Counted from the first letter of the stretch, positions 45,082 through 52,919 are shown. The stretch: 64,000 nucleotides of DNA from JASGCK01 sp031430035 (GCA_031430035.1 JANPAS010000025.1:1-64000); one strand, 5' to 3'. Translations and numbers: made by a program. Notes: generated by a model not told the origin, from the letters alone.

Positions 45082-47036
45082 TTTTGCGCCCCCCATGCCT
45101 CAGAGGGTGCGCCGTTAAAGAACGTGCTCGACGGCAATTGTGACTTGTATTCTCTGTAATCACCATTAATGGATGCATCTTTGATGACAATGGGGCGCAT
45201 AAAGACCACGAGCTCGGTTTTGGCTCGTACCTCACTGCGTGATCCCGCTAGCGTGCCCGCGATTGGAACACGATTGAGGCCAGGTATGCCTTGCTCGGTA
45301 CTCACATTTGACTCTTGCATTAATCCACCTAATACAGCAATCTCACCGCTTTGAACGCGAAGAATAGATTCCAATTCACGCGATTGAACAACGGGAATAA
45401 GATTCGTAATTGGCGGGGTTGCGTTGACTAACACAGGATTGGGATCGACGATAGTGCTTATGACGCGAGTAATGCTGGGGTGTACATTGAGCGTGACCTC
45501 ACCAGAGTCTGATATTTGAGGTGTCACGGTCATCACAAATCCAACGGGGATCGTATTGATGTTGGACGTATACGAGGCAGGTGATATCACAACATTGCTG
45601 CTAATGGTTGCGGGTGTATACGATAGCGTCACATAAACATAATTGTCGATGACCTTGATGATGGCCGTCTGATTATTAATGACGGACAGCTTAGGACTTG
45701 ATAGCACTTTAGTTGTCCCGAAACTCTCTAGCAAGCTAACGGCAGCAGAAATATCGCCAATAGTCGTTCCGGTTCTCGTAAAGCTAATGGTGCCCGCGTT
45801 TGTACTGCTAAGGGACGATGACGACGTGAGATTGACGGTTAAACCTCTTGCCGCCCCTGTGGAGATGATTTGTGACCAGTTAATGCCTGATTGAGAGTTG
45901 GCAGAGAGCTGAACCTCAACCACCGTCGCCTCAATCAACACTTGACGCCTAGCACCCACCATCACTCGATCAATGAATGCTCTCACGCGATCGTGTCCCT
46001 TGGATGTCGTGCTAACGCCCACAATACCAGACTCTTTGTTCACCATCAAAGGGTTGTTGGCTCCTGTAGCTCCGCCGCCCGCAGTTACGCCGCAAGCGAT
46101 CGCCGCAGAATTGACGGGTTGTGCTGCTGCCGTGCCTGGTGCTGCGCCAGCGCTACCAGTAGTGCCACCCGCTCCAGTTGTTCCTCCTGTCGGTGCGGCA
46201 GTCACGCTGTTAATCGCTGCATTTTGTGCGCCGGTCGTATTTAACACTTGGCGCATCAAATCAGCGGCGCCTGCATTGCCCGAGCTGCTTTGCGCTGTGC
46301 TGGCCGATGTGCCGCCAGTAGAAGGGCTGCTTTGTGTCGCTTTCGTCAGCTCAAGTGCAACTTTTAATCTGTCATCACGGTCTTGCAAGCGTAATCTGTC
46401 TGCTTGTTCGTCTCGTTGGTTACGACTTTGGTTGGCGGTGATGACAATTTGACAAACGTTGGAAATTAAGGTTTCCCAAAATTTATTTTCACTGGAGGAT
46501 TTGATAGATGAGTCAGAGGAGCCAGCGCTAGTCGCAGTTGCACCGCCCAAAGACGCGCTGATCGTGACTTGATTGCTCGCTTGCCGCTGCAAATTGACAT
46601 AATCAATGGCGTAATTTTTTAAATAGGGCGTGTCGGGCTGGACGCGCAACAAATTGCCACTGACTTCATAGCGAATGTCACTCTGTGCAGAAATACGCTC
46701 TAGCAATTGAGGTAGCGTTTGGTCGGTTGCATTTAAAGTCACGCGACCACTTACCGATGGGTGAATGTCTACATTGAGCTTGTTGTCGCGGGCCAAAGCA
46801 AATAAAAGTGTTTTGATGGAAACATCGTTCACGACAACGCTAAAGACCTCTTGCGCGGCGCGAGGCGCAGGCACTGGCGGCATCGCAGGCAGACGGATGG
46901 GGCGCAGACTGGGCGGCGTTAAGGCGGCAGTGACCGATGGTTTTTCAATGATGTGACGCTCACTGAATGGTTGCGGCGGCAAATTACAAGCAGCCAGTAA
47001 CAGACTAACAGCGGCAGTGAAAAACACTAATTTCAT
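45078..47036 (-). CDS. mshL: Secretin of the pilus locus (MshL/PilQ/GspD family)
   Basis: 652 aa. A lipoprotein signal with lipobox LLAAC (Cys 17) is followed by an STN/N0 domain (VVVNDVSIKTLLFALARDNK, then DQTLPQLLERISAQSDIRY). The secretin core has GRVTLN-like turns, VLSSPKLSVINNQTAIIKV, AVLGGLMQESNVS and GIPGLNRVPIAGTLAGSRSE, ending in ELVVFMRPIVIKD. Residues about 230-320 are a Ser/Gly/Ala/Thr-rich insertion (GGTTGAGGTTGSAG) before the core. It forms the outer-membrane pore. The gene follows a 115-bp gap with a 12-bp hairpin (47119-47146), and may have its own promoter. Confidence 0.88.
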   Translation of the reverse strand: MKLVFFTAAVSLLLAACNLPPQPFSERHIIEKPSVTAALTPPSLRPIRLPAMPPVPAPRAAQEVFSVVVNDVSIKTLLFALARDNKLNVDIHPSVSGRVTLNATDQTLPQLLERISAQSDIRYEVSGNLLRVQPDTPYLKNYAIDYVNLQRQASNQVTISASLGGATATSAGSSDSSIKSSSENKFWETLISNVCQIVITANQSRNQRDEQADRLRLQDRDDRLKVALELTKATQSSPSTGGTSASTAQSSSGNAGAADLMRQVLNTTGAQNAAINSVTAAPTGGTTGAGGTTGSAGAAPGTAAAQPVNSAAIACGVTAGGGATGANNPLMVNKESGIVGVSTTSKGHDRVRAFIDRVMVGARRQVLIEATVVEVQLSANSQSGINWSQIISTGAARGLTVNLTSSSSLSSTNAGTISFTRTGTTIGDISAAVSLLESFGTTKVLSSPKLSVINNQTAIIKVIDNYVYVTLSYTPATISSNVVISPASYTSNINTIPVGFVMTVTPQISDSGEVTLNVHPSITRVISTIVDPNPVLVNATPPITNLIPVVQSRELESILRVQSGEIAVLGGLMQESNVSTEQGIPGLNRVPIAGTLAGSRSEVRAKTELVVFMRPIVIKDASINGDYREYKSQLPSSTFFNGAPSEAWGAQK

Positions 47037-47118
47037 AGAAGATTGAGATTACCAGAAAATAGCAATTATTCAAGAGCTTATTGTTGTTTTAATGAGCAAC
47101 TTCTCATGTATTTTCTTG

Positions 47119-47146
47119 CTTAAAACAGCTAGAAAGCTGCTTTAAG
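47119..47146 (-). repeat. Hairpin between the lipoprotein and secretin genes
   Basis: Twelve-base arms (CTTAAAACAGCT and AGCTGCTTTAAG) surround an AGAA loop with one A-C mismatch. On the transcribed minus strand no T run follows, so a simple terminator is unlikely; it could be an RNA processing or attenuation site between a short and a long gene. Confidence 0.45.
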
Positions 47147-47151
47147 TGCGA

Positions 47152-47631
47152 TCAAAACGAATTGGCTGGCGTTGAGGAGCCTGACGAGGATGTAGTGCCA
47201 CTAGACGCTGTGGTGGATCCTGAGCCTGAAGTGCTGCTTCCAGATCCGCTGGAAGAGCCTGTAGTAGCGGTTGTTGGAACTTGGCTGGCAGGTGTATCCA
47301 CACAGGTGGATGTTCCCGCACTCGTGATCGTTTGGCCAGGACTATAGACAGTGACAACTCCCGCCGTGCTAGTGCAAACAATTTTGTCCGTAGGGTTGTT
47401 CAGGGTGATCTTCACCGAGCCGTTGTTTTTCGTGCCTGATTGAGTCCCATGATTTTGGCTAGTTGAAGTTCCCGTTCCTGACCCCGTGACAGTGCCCGTG
47501 GTCGACACCGTACCCGTGCCTGTACCTGTGACTTTGTCGCCAGCTTTGCTAACGCATCCCGTACAACCGACCAAAAATGCGGTTGTTGAAATCAAGAGAG
47601 TTGACAAAATAGTTCGCATATATTGCAGCAT
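47152..47631 (-). CDS. Ser/Thr/Gly-rich lipoprotein of unknown function
   Basis: 159 aa from the ATG at 47631, which has a GGAG ribosome site 6 nt upstream; the frame remains open to 47694. The signal peptide ends in a lipobox (STTAFLVGC), followed by TGC, and the rest is low complexity: a TGTGTV/TGSG tract, a small central domain with VKITLNNPTDKIVCTSTAG and a second Cys (residues about 75-115), then a Ser/Gly/Thr tail. No family is recognised. It lies between two pilin genes and the secretin gene, so a surface or secretin-associated role is possible but only inferred. Confidence 0.6.
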   Translation of the reverse strand: MLQYMRTILSTLLISTTAFLVGCTGCVSKAGDKVTGTGTGTVSTTGTVTGSGTGTSTSQNHGTQSGTKNNGSVKITLNNPTDKIVCTSTAGVVTVYSPGQTITSAGTSTCVDTPASQVPTTATTGSSSGSGSSTSGSGSTTASSGTTSSSGSSTPANSF

Positions 47632-47710
47632 GACATTCTCCAAAAAGAAAAAACTTGTGAATAACATCTTAGCGTGTTTGTGTGACTTGTCCATAGATAA
47701 TTACGCTACT

Positions 47711-48469
47711 TCACAACAATAAAACGCCTTGACATTGCCCTCCGGTAATAACCTTCCAAAGTGTGTAGGCGCCTGTTGTGTCGGTTGTTAGGCAGCTGTC
47801 CAGAGGCGGGTTTTGCAAAACACCACTGGTGGACGGAACCACATCACCAAAACGGAACTGTCCAGACGAGGGACTACCGTCGTCGATTTTTCTATCCATT
47901 TCAGCTAGACTTTTTGAGTCAATCGATCCACCTGTCGTGACCATGGCTTTTGTTCCCTCGTTGGCTACTGTGGACCAATAGTAGGCGCCAAGTACATTGG
48001 TATTGGGTACTACGCTTGGGTAGGCAAAACCAATGGGTTGACCATACAGATTGGTCGGGCTGAAGTCGGCCGTTGGATTGCTGGCTGATGTTTGCTTGGT
48101 TTTGCATGGCGTACAAACGATAAATCCACCATGCGCAACATTGTTAAAAAATTGCTGGCTGTCATCAATGGGAACCCAACCATCCCCGGGTGAAACTAGT
48201 CCGGGGGCTGTATTGACATTAATGGTGAGCGCTTGCTCCGTAGTCAAATCCCCAGGCAGTGCGTTGTAACGATCTTGAAAACCGTAGTAGGCAACTTGCA
48301 CTGCCCGCACTTGGTCGATCACGTTGCGCACTCTGGCCGAGGCAATGAGTTCTTGTCCACGCAAAACACCGCCGATGAATAGTCCGACAACCACTAGAAC
48401 AATCGCAATTTCAACCAATGAGAAGCCACTTTGACGTCGCCCTCTCGGGCATTGTTTGATTCGTTTCAT
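47711..48469 (-). CDS. Prepilin-like protein, family A (DDG/SG-FR type)
   Basis: 252 aa. Basic leader ending in RRQSG, then FSLVEIAIVLVVVGLFIGG with Glu at +5. Shared blocks with the 34483 and 48569 products: RGQELIASARVRNVIDQ, AYYGFQDRYNALPGDL, MDRKIDDGSPSSGQFRFGD, and the ending GGQCQGVLLL. A CTPC motif (residues near 115) also occurs as CSPC and as CASC in the other two. It lies downstream of the terminator that follows the 48569 gene, so it is probably made at a lower level. Confidence 0.82.
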   Translation of the reverse strand: MKRIKQCPRGRRQSGFSLVEIAIVLVVVGLFIGGVLRGQELIASARVRNVIDQVRAVQVAYYGFQDRYNALPGDLTTEQALTINVNTAPGLVSPGDGWVPIDDSQQFFNNVAHGGFIVCTPCKTKQTSASNPTADFSPTNLYGQPIGFAYPSVVPNTNVLGAYYWSTVANEGTKAMVTTGGSIDSKSLAEMDRKIDDGSPSSGQFRFGDVVPSTSGVLQNPPLDSCLTTDTTGAYTLWKVITGGQCQGVLLL

Positions 48470-48509
48470 GGTTTGATGACTGGGACAACGCAGAGGATGA
48501 AAACAAAAA

Positions 48510-48546
48510 AGCAGTCGTTAGCTATGCGCTAAACGACTGCTAGAGT
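48510..48546 (-). terminator. Rho-independent terminator after the first pilin gene
   Basis: A strong hairpin (AGCAGTCGTT at 48510-48519 and AACGACTGCT at 48532-48541, extended inwards with one bulge) is followed on the minus strand by a run of T (48510-48505). It lies 27 bp after the pilin stop at 48569 and before the next pilin gene, as expected for a highly expressed major pilin separated from the assembly genes. Confidence 0.8.
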
Positions 48547-48568
48547 TTGTGCAGTTTACGCGTGATTT

Positions 48569-49393
48569 TTAGAAAATCGATGCGCCTTGGCAAGTGCTAC
48601 TGGCGGGGTTGGTCACCCAGCCAGCGGCTGCTGTCGCGCACTTAGGAGAGTTAGTTGCAGTGGCAAAGGTGCCAGATGCAGGCGCACCCGCTGCAATAGC
48701 GGCGGTTGCTTGCAAATCGGTATAACGGAATTGTCCAGATGCCGCATTCCCATCGTCCACTTTGCGATCAATCTCTGCCAGCATGCTGGATGTCAATGTG
48801 CCACCAGTTGACACTTGCGGCTTGGGCGCTTCAGCACTGGTCGATAAGAAAACGATAGCACCTGCTGTACTGCCACCAGTGCCATTGGTGATGTCGTAGA
48901 GGAAGGTCAGTGGCGAGCCATAGACGTTGACCATGGTGTTGCCAGAGTTCAGTCCCGCAATCGTGTTGTAGGTCGCGGCCGTTGTGCCGCTGCCAATGGT
49001 GCCGATGACCCCCGTGGTACCCACACTGGTACAGGGTGAGCATGAGAGGAAACTAGCGGATGTCAGGTTATTAAAAAACGCGGCGCTATCAATCAAGGTA
49101 ATGCTGCCGTCGCCAGATGAGCTAGCTGGCACGGTAGAGTAGCTGATAGACACAGCTTGCGCGGCGGTTAAATCGCCTGGCAGGAATTTATAGCGGTCGA
49201 TAAACGCGTAGTAAGCCGTTTGAATACTCTGCTGCTGTGACGTGATGGAGTTCACACGTGCCGAATTAATGAGCTCTTGACCGCGTAACACGCCACCGAT
49301 TAAGAGGCCAATAATGACCAGCACAATGGCGATCTCAACAAGGGTGAAACCTTGCTGGACTTGTTTTTTCATTCTTGAAATAGTCGATTTCAT
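48569..49393 (-). CDS. Probable major pilin, family A (DDG/SG-FR type)
   Basis: 274 aa from the ATG at 49393, which is preceded by a good ribosome site (AGGAG, 8 nt away); the frame is open to 49450. Leader ends in KKQVQQG, then FTLVEIAIVLVIIGLLIGG with Glu at +5. Blocks shared with its paralogues: RGQELINSARVNSITSQ, AYYAFIDRYKFLPGDL, IDRKVDDGNAASGQFRYTD, ending SSTCQGASIF. The best ribosome site among the pilins and a strong terminator behind the gene suggest it is the main structural subunit; that is inference. It is much larger than typical PilA. Confidence 0.82.
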   Translation of the reverse strand: MKSTISRMKKQVQQGFTLVEIAIVLVIIGLLIGGVLRGQELINSARVNSITSQQQSIQTAYYAFIDRYKFLPGDLTAAQAVSISYSTVPASSSGDGSITLIDSAAFFNNLTSASFLSCSPCTSVGTTGVIGTIGSGTTAATYNTIAGLNSGNTMVNVYGSPLTFLYDITNGTGGSTAGAIVFLSTSAEAPKPQVSTGGTLTSSMLAEIDRKVDDGNAASGQFRYTDLQATAAIAAGAPASGTFATATNSPKCATAAAGWVTNPASSTCQGASIF

Positions 49394-49492
49394 GTGATAA
49401 CTCCTATAAGGGATTGTTAAAGATATGCCGCAATGGAATTGACTGCGCATAGAGAAATTCTAGCCTATCACATAAAACATGCTATAGGGTTT

Positions 49493-50518
49493 TTACTTAC
49501 TACGTGGGATTTGTTGTCGCAACCACTTGGCATGCATCGCATTCGCCTCTTCTTCACTAACGCCAAAAACGGTATTAGTTCCCGATTCCTCTGGCGCAAG
49601 TACCGTCGGCCTAGGCTCTAAAAATGTGGTCATGGTATGGTTTGTGCGACGCTCGAACCAGTTCTTGAATGCGCGCCTCACTAAGTACAGCAAAGCCAAC
49701 AAAATCGCGAATCCCCCAGCAAATATCGGCCAATTGCTTAGCCAATTATCGGACTCGGTTGTAGATCCTGACGGTTGCAGTGGCTTGACGCTACGTGGCG
49801 GCAGCATGGGCGCTGCGGGCGCTGATGCAGGGGCTAGCACAGAGGCTTGTGGCGCTACGGATGTCTTCGTCGGCTCAGCCTGTACAGCGATGTTGCGTGT
49901 ACGCAACGAAGCAGTGCTTGAGCGTGGACCTTTTTTATTGAAATCGGCTACGGCCACATCGGGCACTGGCGTTGCAACTGCCTCGTTTGACTTTAGTGCG
50001 GATTCTGGATCGGCAGCAAATTGGATGATGGGCGCTAGTAGTGCCGTTAAGTCAGGCTTGCGATTTTCAGGTATCGCTTGAGGATTGGACGCGGCGGCTG
50101 TCGGCAAAGGTGTGCCCGCGTAGCTGCTGAGCGTATCAAACATCAAGTGCAAAGGCTGAAAACTGCGTCTGCCTGCATTGTTTAGAGTCAGTAACAGTTC
50201 GGTCGACAGATCAGGGTTGCTACGTTTTGCAGTGACGACGATAGCAAGTCGTTGCCCAGCACGACTTCTAACGTTAAAGCTCGCGTCGCTTAACCACTCG
50301 GGGTAGAGCATGCCTTGCGCTGCATGCTGGGCAGGCGTTGCAAGCCGTATGGCCGTACTCGCCGCCAAACTTTGCGTGGTGTTGGCATCCAGCGGCAACT
50401 CAAAAATCAAGGGGGCAGACCCTGCAGAGAGGATGATCGGCGCCTGCGCAAGACTGGGGGCTTGCAAGCCAGCGAACGCCAAGGCGGCGGCAAGCGCCCA
50501 ACGCATCAGCATTTTCAT
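49493..50518 (-). CDS. Membrane-anchored protein with FimV-like N-terminal domain
   Basis: 341 aa from the ATG at 50518, giving a signal peptide (MKMLMRWALAAALAFAGLQA); the frame is open further upstream into the divergent gene. Residues 25-130 have the layout of the FimV periplasmic domain: FELPLDANTTQSLAASTAIR, LATPAQHAAQGMLYPEWLS, FNVRSRAGQRLAIVVTAKR, and an LHLMFDT end. A Pro/Ala/Ser-rich linker, one TM helix (IFAGGFAILLALLYLVRRA, about 275-293) and a cytoplasmic tail follow. No LysM motif is seen. FimV/HubP proteins position pilus machines at the pole. It precedes the major pilin gene by 99 bp. The FimV assignment is tentative. Confidence 0.5.
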   Translation of the reverse strand: MKMLMRWALAAALAFAGLQAPSLAQAPIILSAGSAPLIFELPLDANTTQSLAASTAIRLATPAQHAAQGMLYPEWLSDASFNVRSRAGQRLAIVVTAKRSNPDLSTELLLTLNNAGRRSFQPLHLMFDTLSSYAGTPLPTAAASNPQAIPENRKPDLTALLAPIIQFAADPESALKSNEAVATPVPDVAVADFNKKGPRSSTASLRTRNIAVQAEPTKTSVAPQASVLAPASAPAAPMLPPRSVKPLQPSGSTTESDNWLSNWPIFAGGFAILLALLYLVRRAFKNWFERRTNHTMTTFLEPRPTVLAPEESGTNTVFGVSEEEANAMHAKWLRQQIPRSK

Positions 50519-50555
50519 AGAATACAAATCTTTTCGCATATCAGTAGGGTGCAAG

Positions 50556-51362
50556 ATGAATGATCGTTTCCAAAAAAGCCGCATAGCCATTGTCGCTTTG
50601 ACTCGCCTGACTTTACTTGAATCTTGGCGTGGACGCAGCGGACGCTTTTTATTGATAGCACTCATGGCTATTCAAATGATTACAAGTGTAGTGACCGAAA
50701 TGGCGGTGACCGAATCGCTAGAGCTGCGGCTCACGACCTCTGCATTTTTGTACCGAATGTGTCTCATCTTTGCGCTGGGTGTTTCCATGATTGCTAGCGT
50801 GGTACGTGAGCACGAAACGGGCTTTGTTCATGTGCTGCTTGCCCACCCCATTTCGCGCATGCAATATGTGCTGGGGCGGATGTTGGGTTATGCGATGACA
50901 GCCTTGATTGCCGTGCTCTCGGTGATGCTCGTGATGGCTGTTTGGGTGCCCACGGATCAGTGGAGCGTCTTGCTTTTGTGGTCGATATCCCTTTGGCTAG
51001 AGCTTATTGTGACGGGCGCTGTCGCTTTATTTTTTGCGCTTGGGCTGCGCAGTATGGTGGGCGCAATGGTGATGTGGCTAGCGTTTTATATGTTGGCCAG
51101 GGTGTTAGATGTCGCGCGCACCATGGCGGCTACACCTATTGGACAAGACCCCAATAGTTTTGCTGCTGTGGCTGGGCAGTGGATGTTTCAGCTCATGGGT
51201 TGGGTGATTCCACCGCTGGGCACCTTTACGCGCGCCGAATGGCTGCTTGGCAACGTCATGCCCACGGCACAAACCTGCGGCATCTTGGCGGTGTGGGCGT
51301 TGCTGTATTCGGTGATTTGCGTGGCCGCCGCCGCGATTGATTTTTATCGTCATGAAATTTAA
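50556..51362 (+). CDS. ABC transporter permease (ABC-2 type)
   Basis: 268 aa from the ATG at 50556, with TAGGG 8 nt upstream; the frame is open further upstream inside the divergent gene, but that part is not conserved-looking. About six TM helices are present, starting with FLLIALMAIQMITSVV. The cytoplasmic segment REHETGFVHVLLAHPISRMQ is typical of ABC-2 exporter permeases. With the next two genes it forms an operon of permease, anchored protein and ATPase. The substrate is unknown. The start is 37 bp from the divergent FimV-like gene. Confidence 0.75.
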   Translation: MNDRFQKSRIAIVALTRLTLLESWRGRSGRFLLIALMAIQMITSVVTEMAVTESLELRLTTSAFLYRMCLIFALGVSMIASVVREHETGFVHVLLAHPISRMQYVLGRMLGYAMTALIAVLSVMLVMAVWVPTDQWSVLLLWSISLWLELIVTGAVALFFALGLRSMVGAMVMWLAFYMLARVLDVARTMAATPIGQDPNSFAAVAGQWMFQLMGWVIPPLGTFTRAEWLLGNVMPTAQTCGILAVWALLYSVICVAAAAIDFYRHEI

Positions 51363-52113
51363 CGCCATCCCATCCGCACGCGCGGCGGCGCTGCAGTTTT
51401 TTGCCAAACGCAAAGCGCAAGCGCCTGCGCCAAAAGCGCTGTGGGGCTTGCTGGTTGTGGGCTTGCTGGCTAGTAGCGCACTCTCTACGCTGCGCGGAGA
51501 ACCCAAAGCGACAGCCGAGGCGCTAGGGCAGCCACCGTCCGTTTTGGGTGCACGACTGCTTTCACTCGATGAACCTGTGGCGTTTGCCAAGTTACTCAAC
51601 TTAGTCACTCAGGCGCACGATGTGCAGCCTGGCCTCTCTCTGACGTATGGACAGCTCAACTACGAGCAACTCACCGCATGGTTAGACCTCTCGCTCAAGC
51701 TTGATCCCACAGGGCAATATCCGCTCATGGCAGGCGCCCGTTTGTATACGCAAGGCTCGGCAGACCGTGCTCGCCAACGCAAGATGACGGACTGGGTGGC
51801 GAGCCGGTTTTTAGATGACCCCGAGCGCCGCTGGACATGGCTTGCACACGTCGCGTATGTGGCCAAGACGCAATTTAAGGATCCTGCGTTGGCGATCCAG
51901 TACGGCGAATTGCTGCGCAGCAAAACCGAAAATATTCCCTCTGTACCTGCATGGGCCAGGCAGCTAGACATCTTTTTGAAGATCGATATGAAAGATTCAG
52001 ATGCCGCCAAATTTTTGATTGGCGGCTTACTCGCCAGTGGAAAAATTACCGACTCCAACGAGCTTAGATTTTTAGTGCGAACACTTCAAGAATTAGAGGA
52101 AGGCAAGCGATGA
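51352..52113 (+). CDS. Membrane-anchored helical protein linked to the ABC transporter
   Basis: 253 aa from the ATG at 51352, overlapping the permease end by 11 bp. One N-terminal TM segment (ALWGLLVVGLLASSAL) is followed by a soluble, mainly helical domain with repeat-like features: LNYEQLTAWLDLSLKLDPTG, MAGARLYTQGSADRARQRKM, and AIQYGELLRSKTEN, resembling degenerate TPRs. No family is recognised. It lies between permease and ATPase genes and overlaps the ATPase gene by ATGA, so it is probably a partner of the transporter. Confidence 0.6.
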   Translation: MKFNAIPSARAAALQFFAKRKAQAPAPKALWGLLVVGLLASSALSTLRGEPKATAEALGQPPSVLGARLLSLDEPVAFAKLLNLVTQAHDVQPGLSLTYGQLNYEQLTAWLDLSLKLDPTGQYPLMAGARLYTQGSADRARQRKMTDWVASRFLDDPERRWTWLAHVAYVAKTQFKDPALAIQYGELLRSKTENIPSVPAWARQLDIFLKIDMKDSDAAKFLIGGLLASGKITDSNELRFLVRTLQELEEGKR

Positions 52114-52859
52114 CAACAGAAAAAATCACAAGTAGTATGGCCTTGCAAGCCATTCGTGTCGAAAAAATCTATCCCACTCGGCCTGACTTCAAAGCTCTCA
52201 ATGATGTCAGCCTCGGCGTAACCGCAGGCGAATGCTTCGCCCTAGTCGGTGTCAATGGCGCGGGTAAAACGACACTGATTAAAAGCTGGCTGAACCTCAC
52301 TACTGTGAGCAAAGGATCACTCACGATTTTTGATGTGGATGCAACCACGTTGGAAGCTCGGGAGCGCATGGCCTACATGCCCGAGCGCTTTGCGCCGCAT
52401 GGCTGGCTCAAAACCAAAGACTACATCCAGCTTGTGCTCTCCTTGCACGGCGTGGTGTGGGACGAAGCGATTGCCGTGCAGACCTTGCTGGATATGGGCT
52501 TGCAGGCAGGTGTGCTTAAACTTGCGATGCGCGAATGCTCCAAAGGCATGAGTCAAAAAATTGGTCTCGCTGCTGCGTTTTTATCTAACCGTGAGCTGCT
52601 GATATTGGATGAACCCATGAGCGGACTCGACCCGATTTCGCGCGTGCAAGTCAAAGGACTCATTCGCCGTATGAAGGAGCAAGGTCGCACGGTGTTTATG
52701 TGTACGCATGCGCTTGGCGATGTGGGCGAGTTGGCGGACAGATTGGCCGTCATGCACGGCGGCGAAATTCGCTTTGTCGGGACAGTCCCCGAATGGCTAT
52801 CGAAGTACAACACCGATAATCTGGAACAAGCTTACCTTTCAACGGTTCAAGCGTCTTAA
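52110..52859 (+). CDS. ABC transporter ATPase (ABC-2 exporter type)
   Basis: 249 aa. Walker A VGVNGAGKTTLIKSWL, an ECSKGMSQKIGLAAAFL signature in place of LSGGQ, Walker B LLILDEPMSGLDP and the switch His in FMCTHALGD. The variant signature CSKGM is found in ABC-2 exporters for polysaccharides, drugs or lantibiotics. The TAA stop is completed by the first bases of REP copy 3 at 52858, so this element inserted at the very end of the gene. Confidence 0.85.
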   Translation: MTTEKITSSMALQAIRVEKIYPTRPDFKALNDVSLGVTAGECFALVGVNGAGKTTLIKSWLNLTTVSKGSLTIFDVDATTLEARERMAYMPERFAPHGWLKTKDYIQLVLSLHGVVWDEAIAVQTLLDMGLQAGVLKLAMRECSKGMSQKIGLAAAFLSNRELLILDEPMSGLDPISRVQVKGLIRRMKEQGRTVFMCTHALGDVGELADRLAVMHGGEIRFVGTVPEWLSKYNTDNLEQAYLSTVQAS

Positions 52860-52904
52860 TTAGGATCTGACCCCAATTAATTAGGGTCAGATCCTCATTC
52901 TTTT
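52858..52904 (+). repeat. REP palindrome copy 3, in the leuB leader
   Basis: The 42-bp core at 52858-52899 equals copy 1 read on the plus strand with a single A-to-C change near its end (CCTCATT). The CTTTT extension at 52900-52904 is kept. There is no transposase gene here. The palindrome is followed by CTTTTT, so its hairpin may act as a terminator between the ABC operon and leuB; its end is 15 bp from the leuB ATG. Confidence 0.93.
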
Positions 52905-52919
52905 TAAGGGAAATCAAAA

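Noticed and set aside
50310..50555. N-terminal extension of the ABC permease inside the FimV-like gene
   Set aside because: The region overlaps the divergent signal peptide and coding sequence; the ATG at 50556 has a TAGGG ribosome site and leads into the membrane domain.
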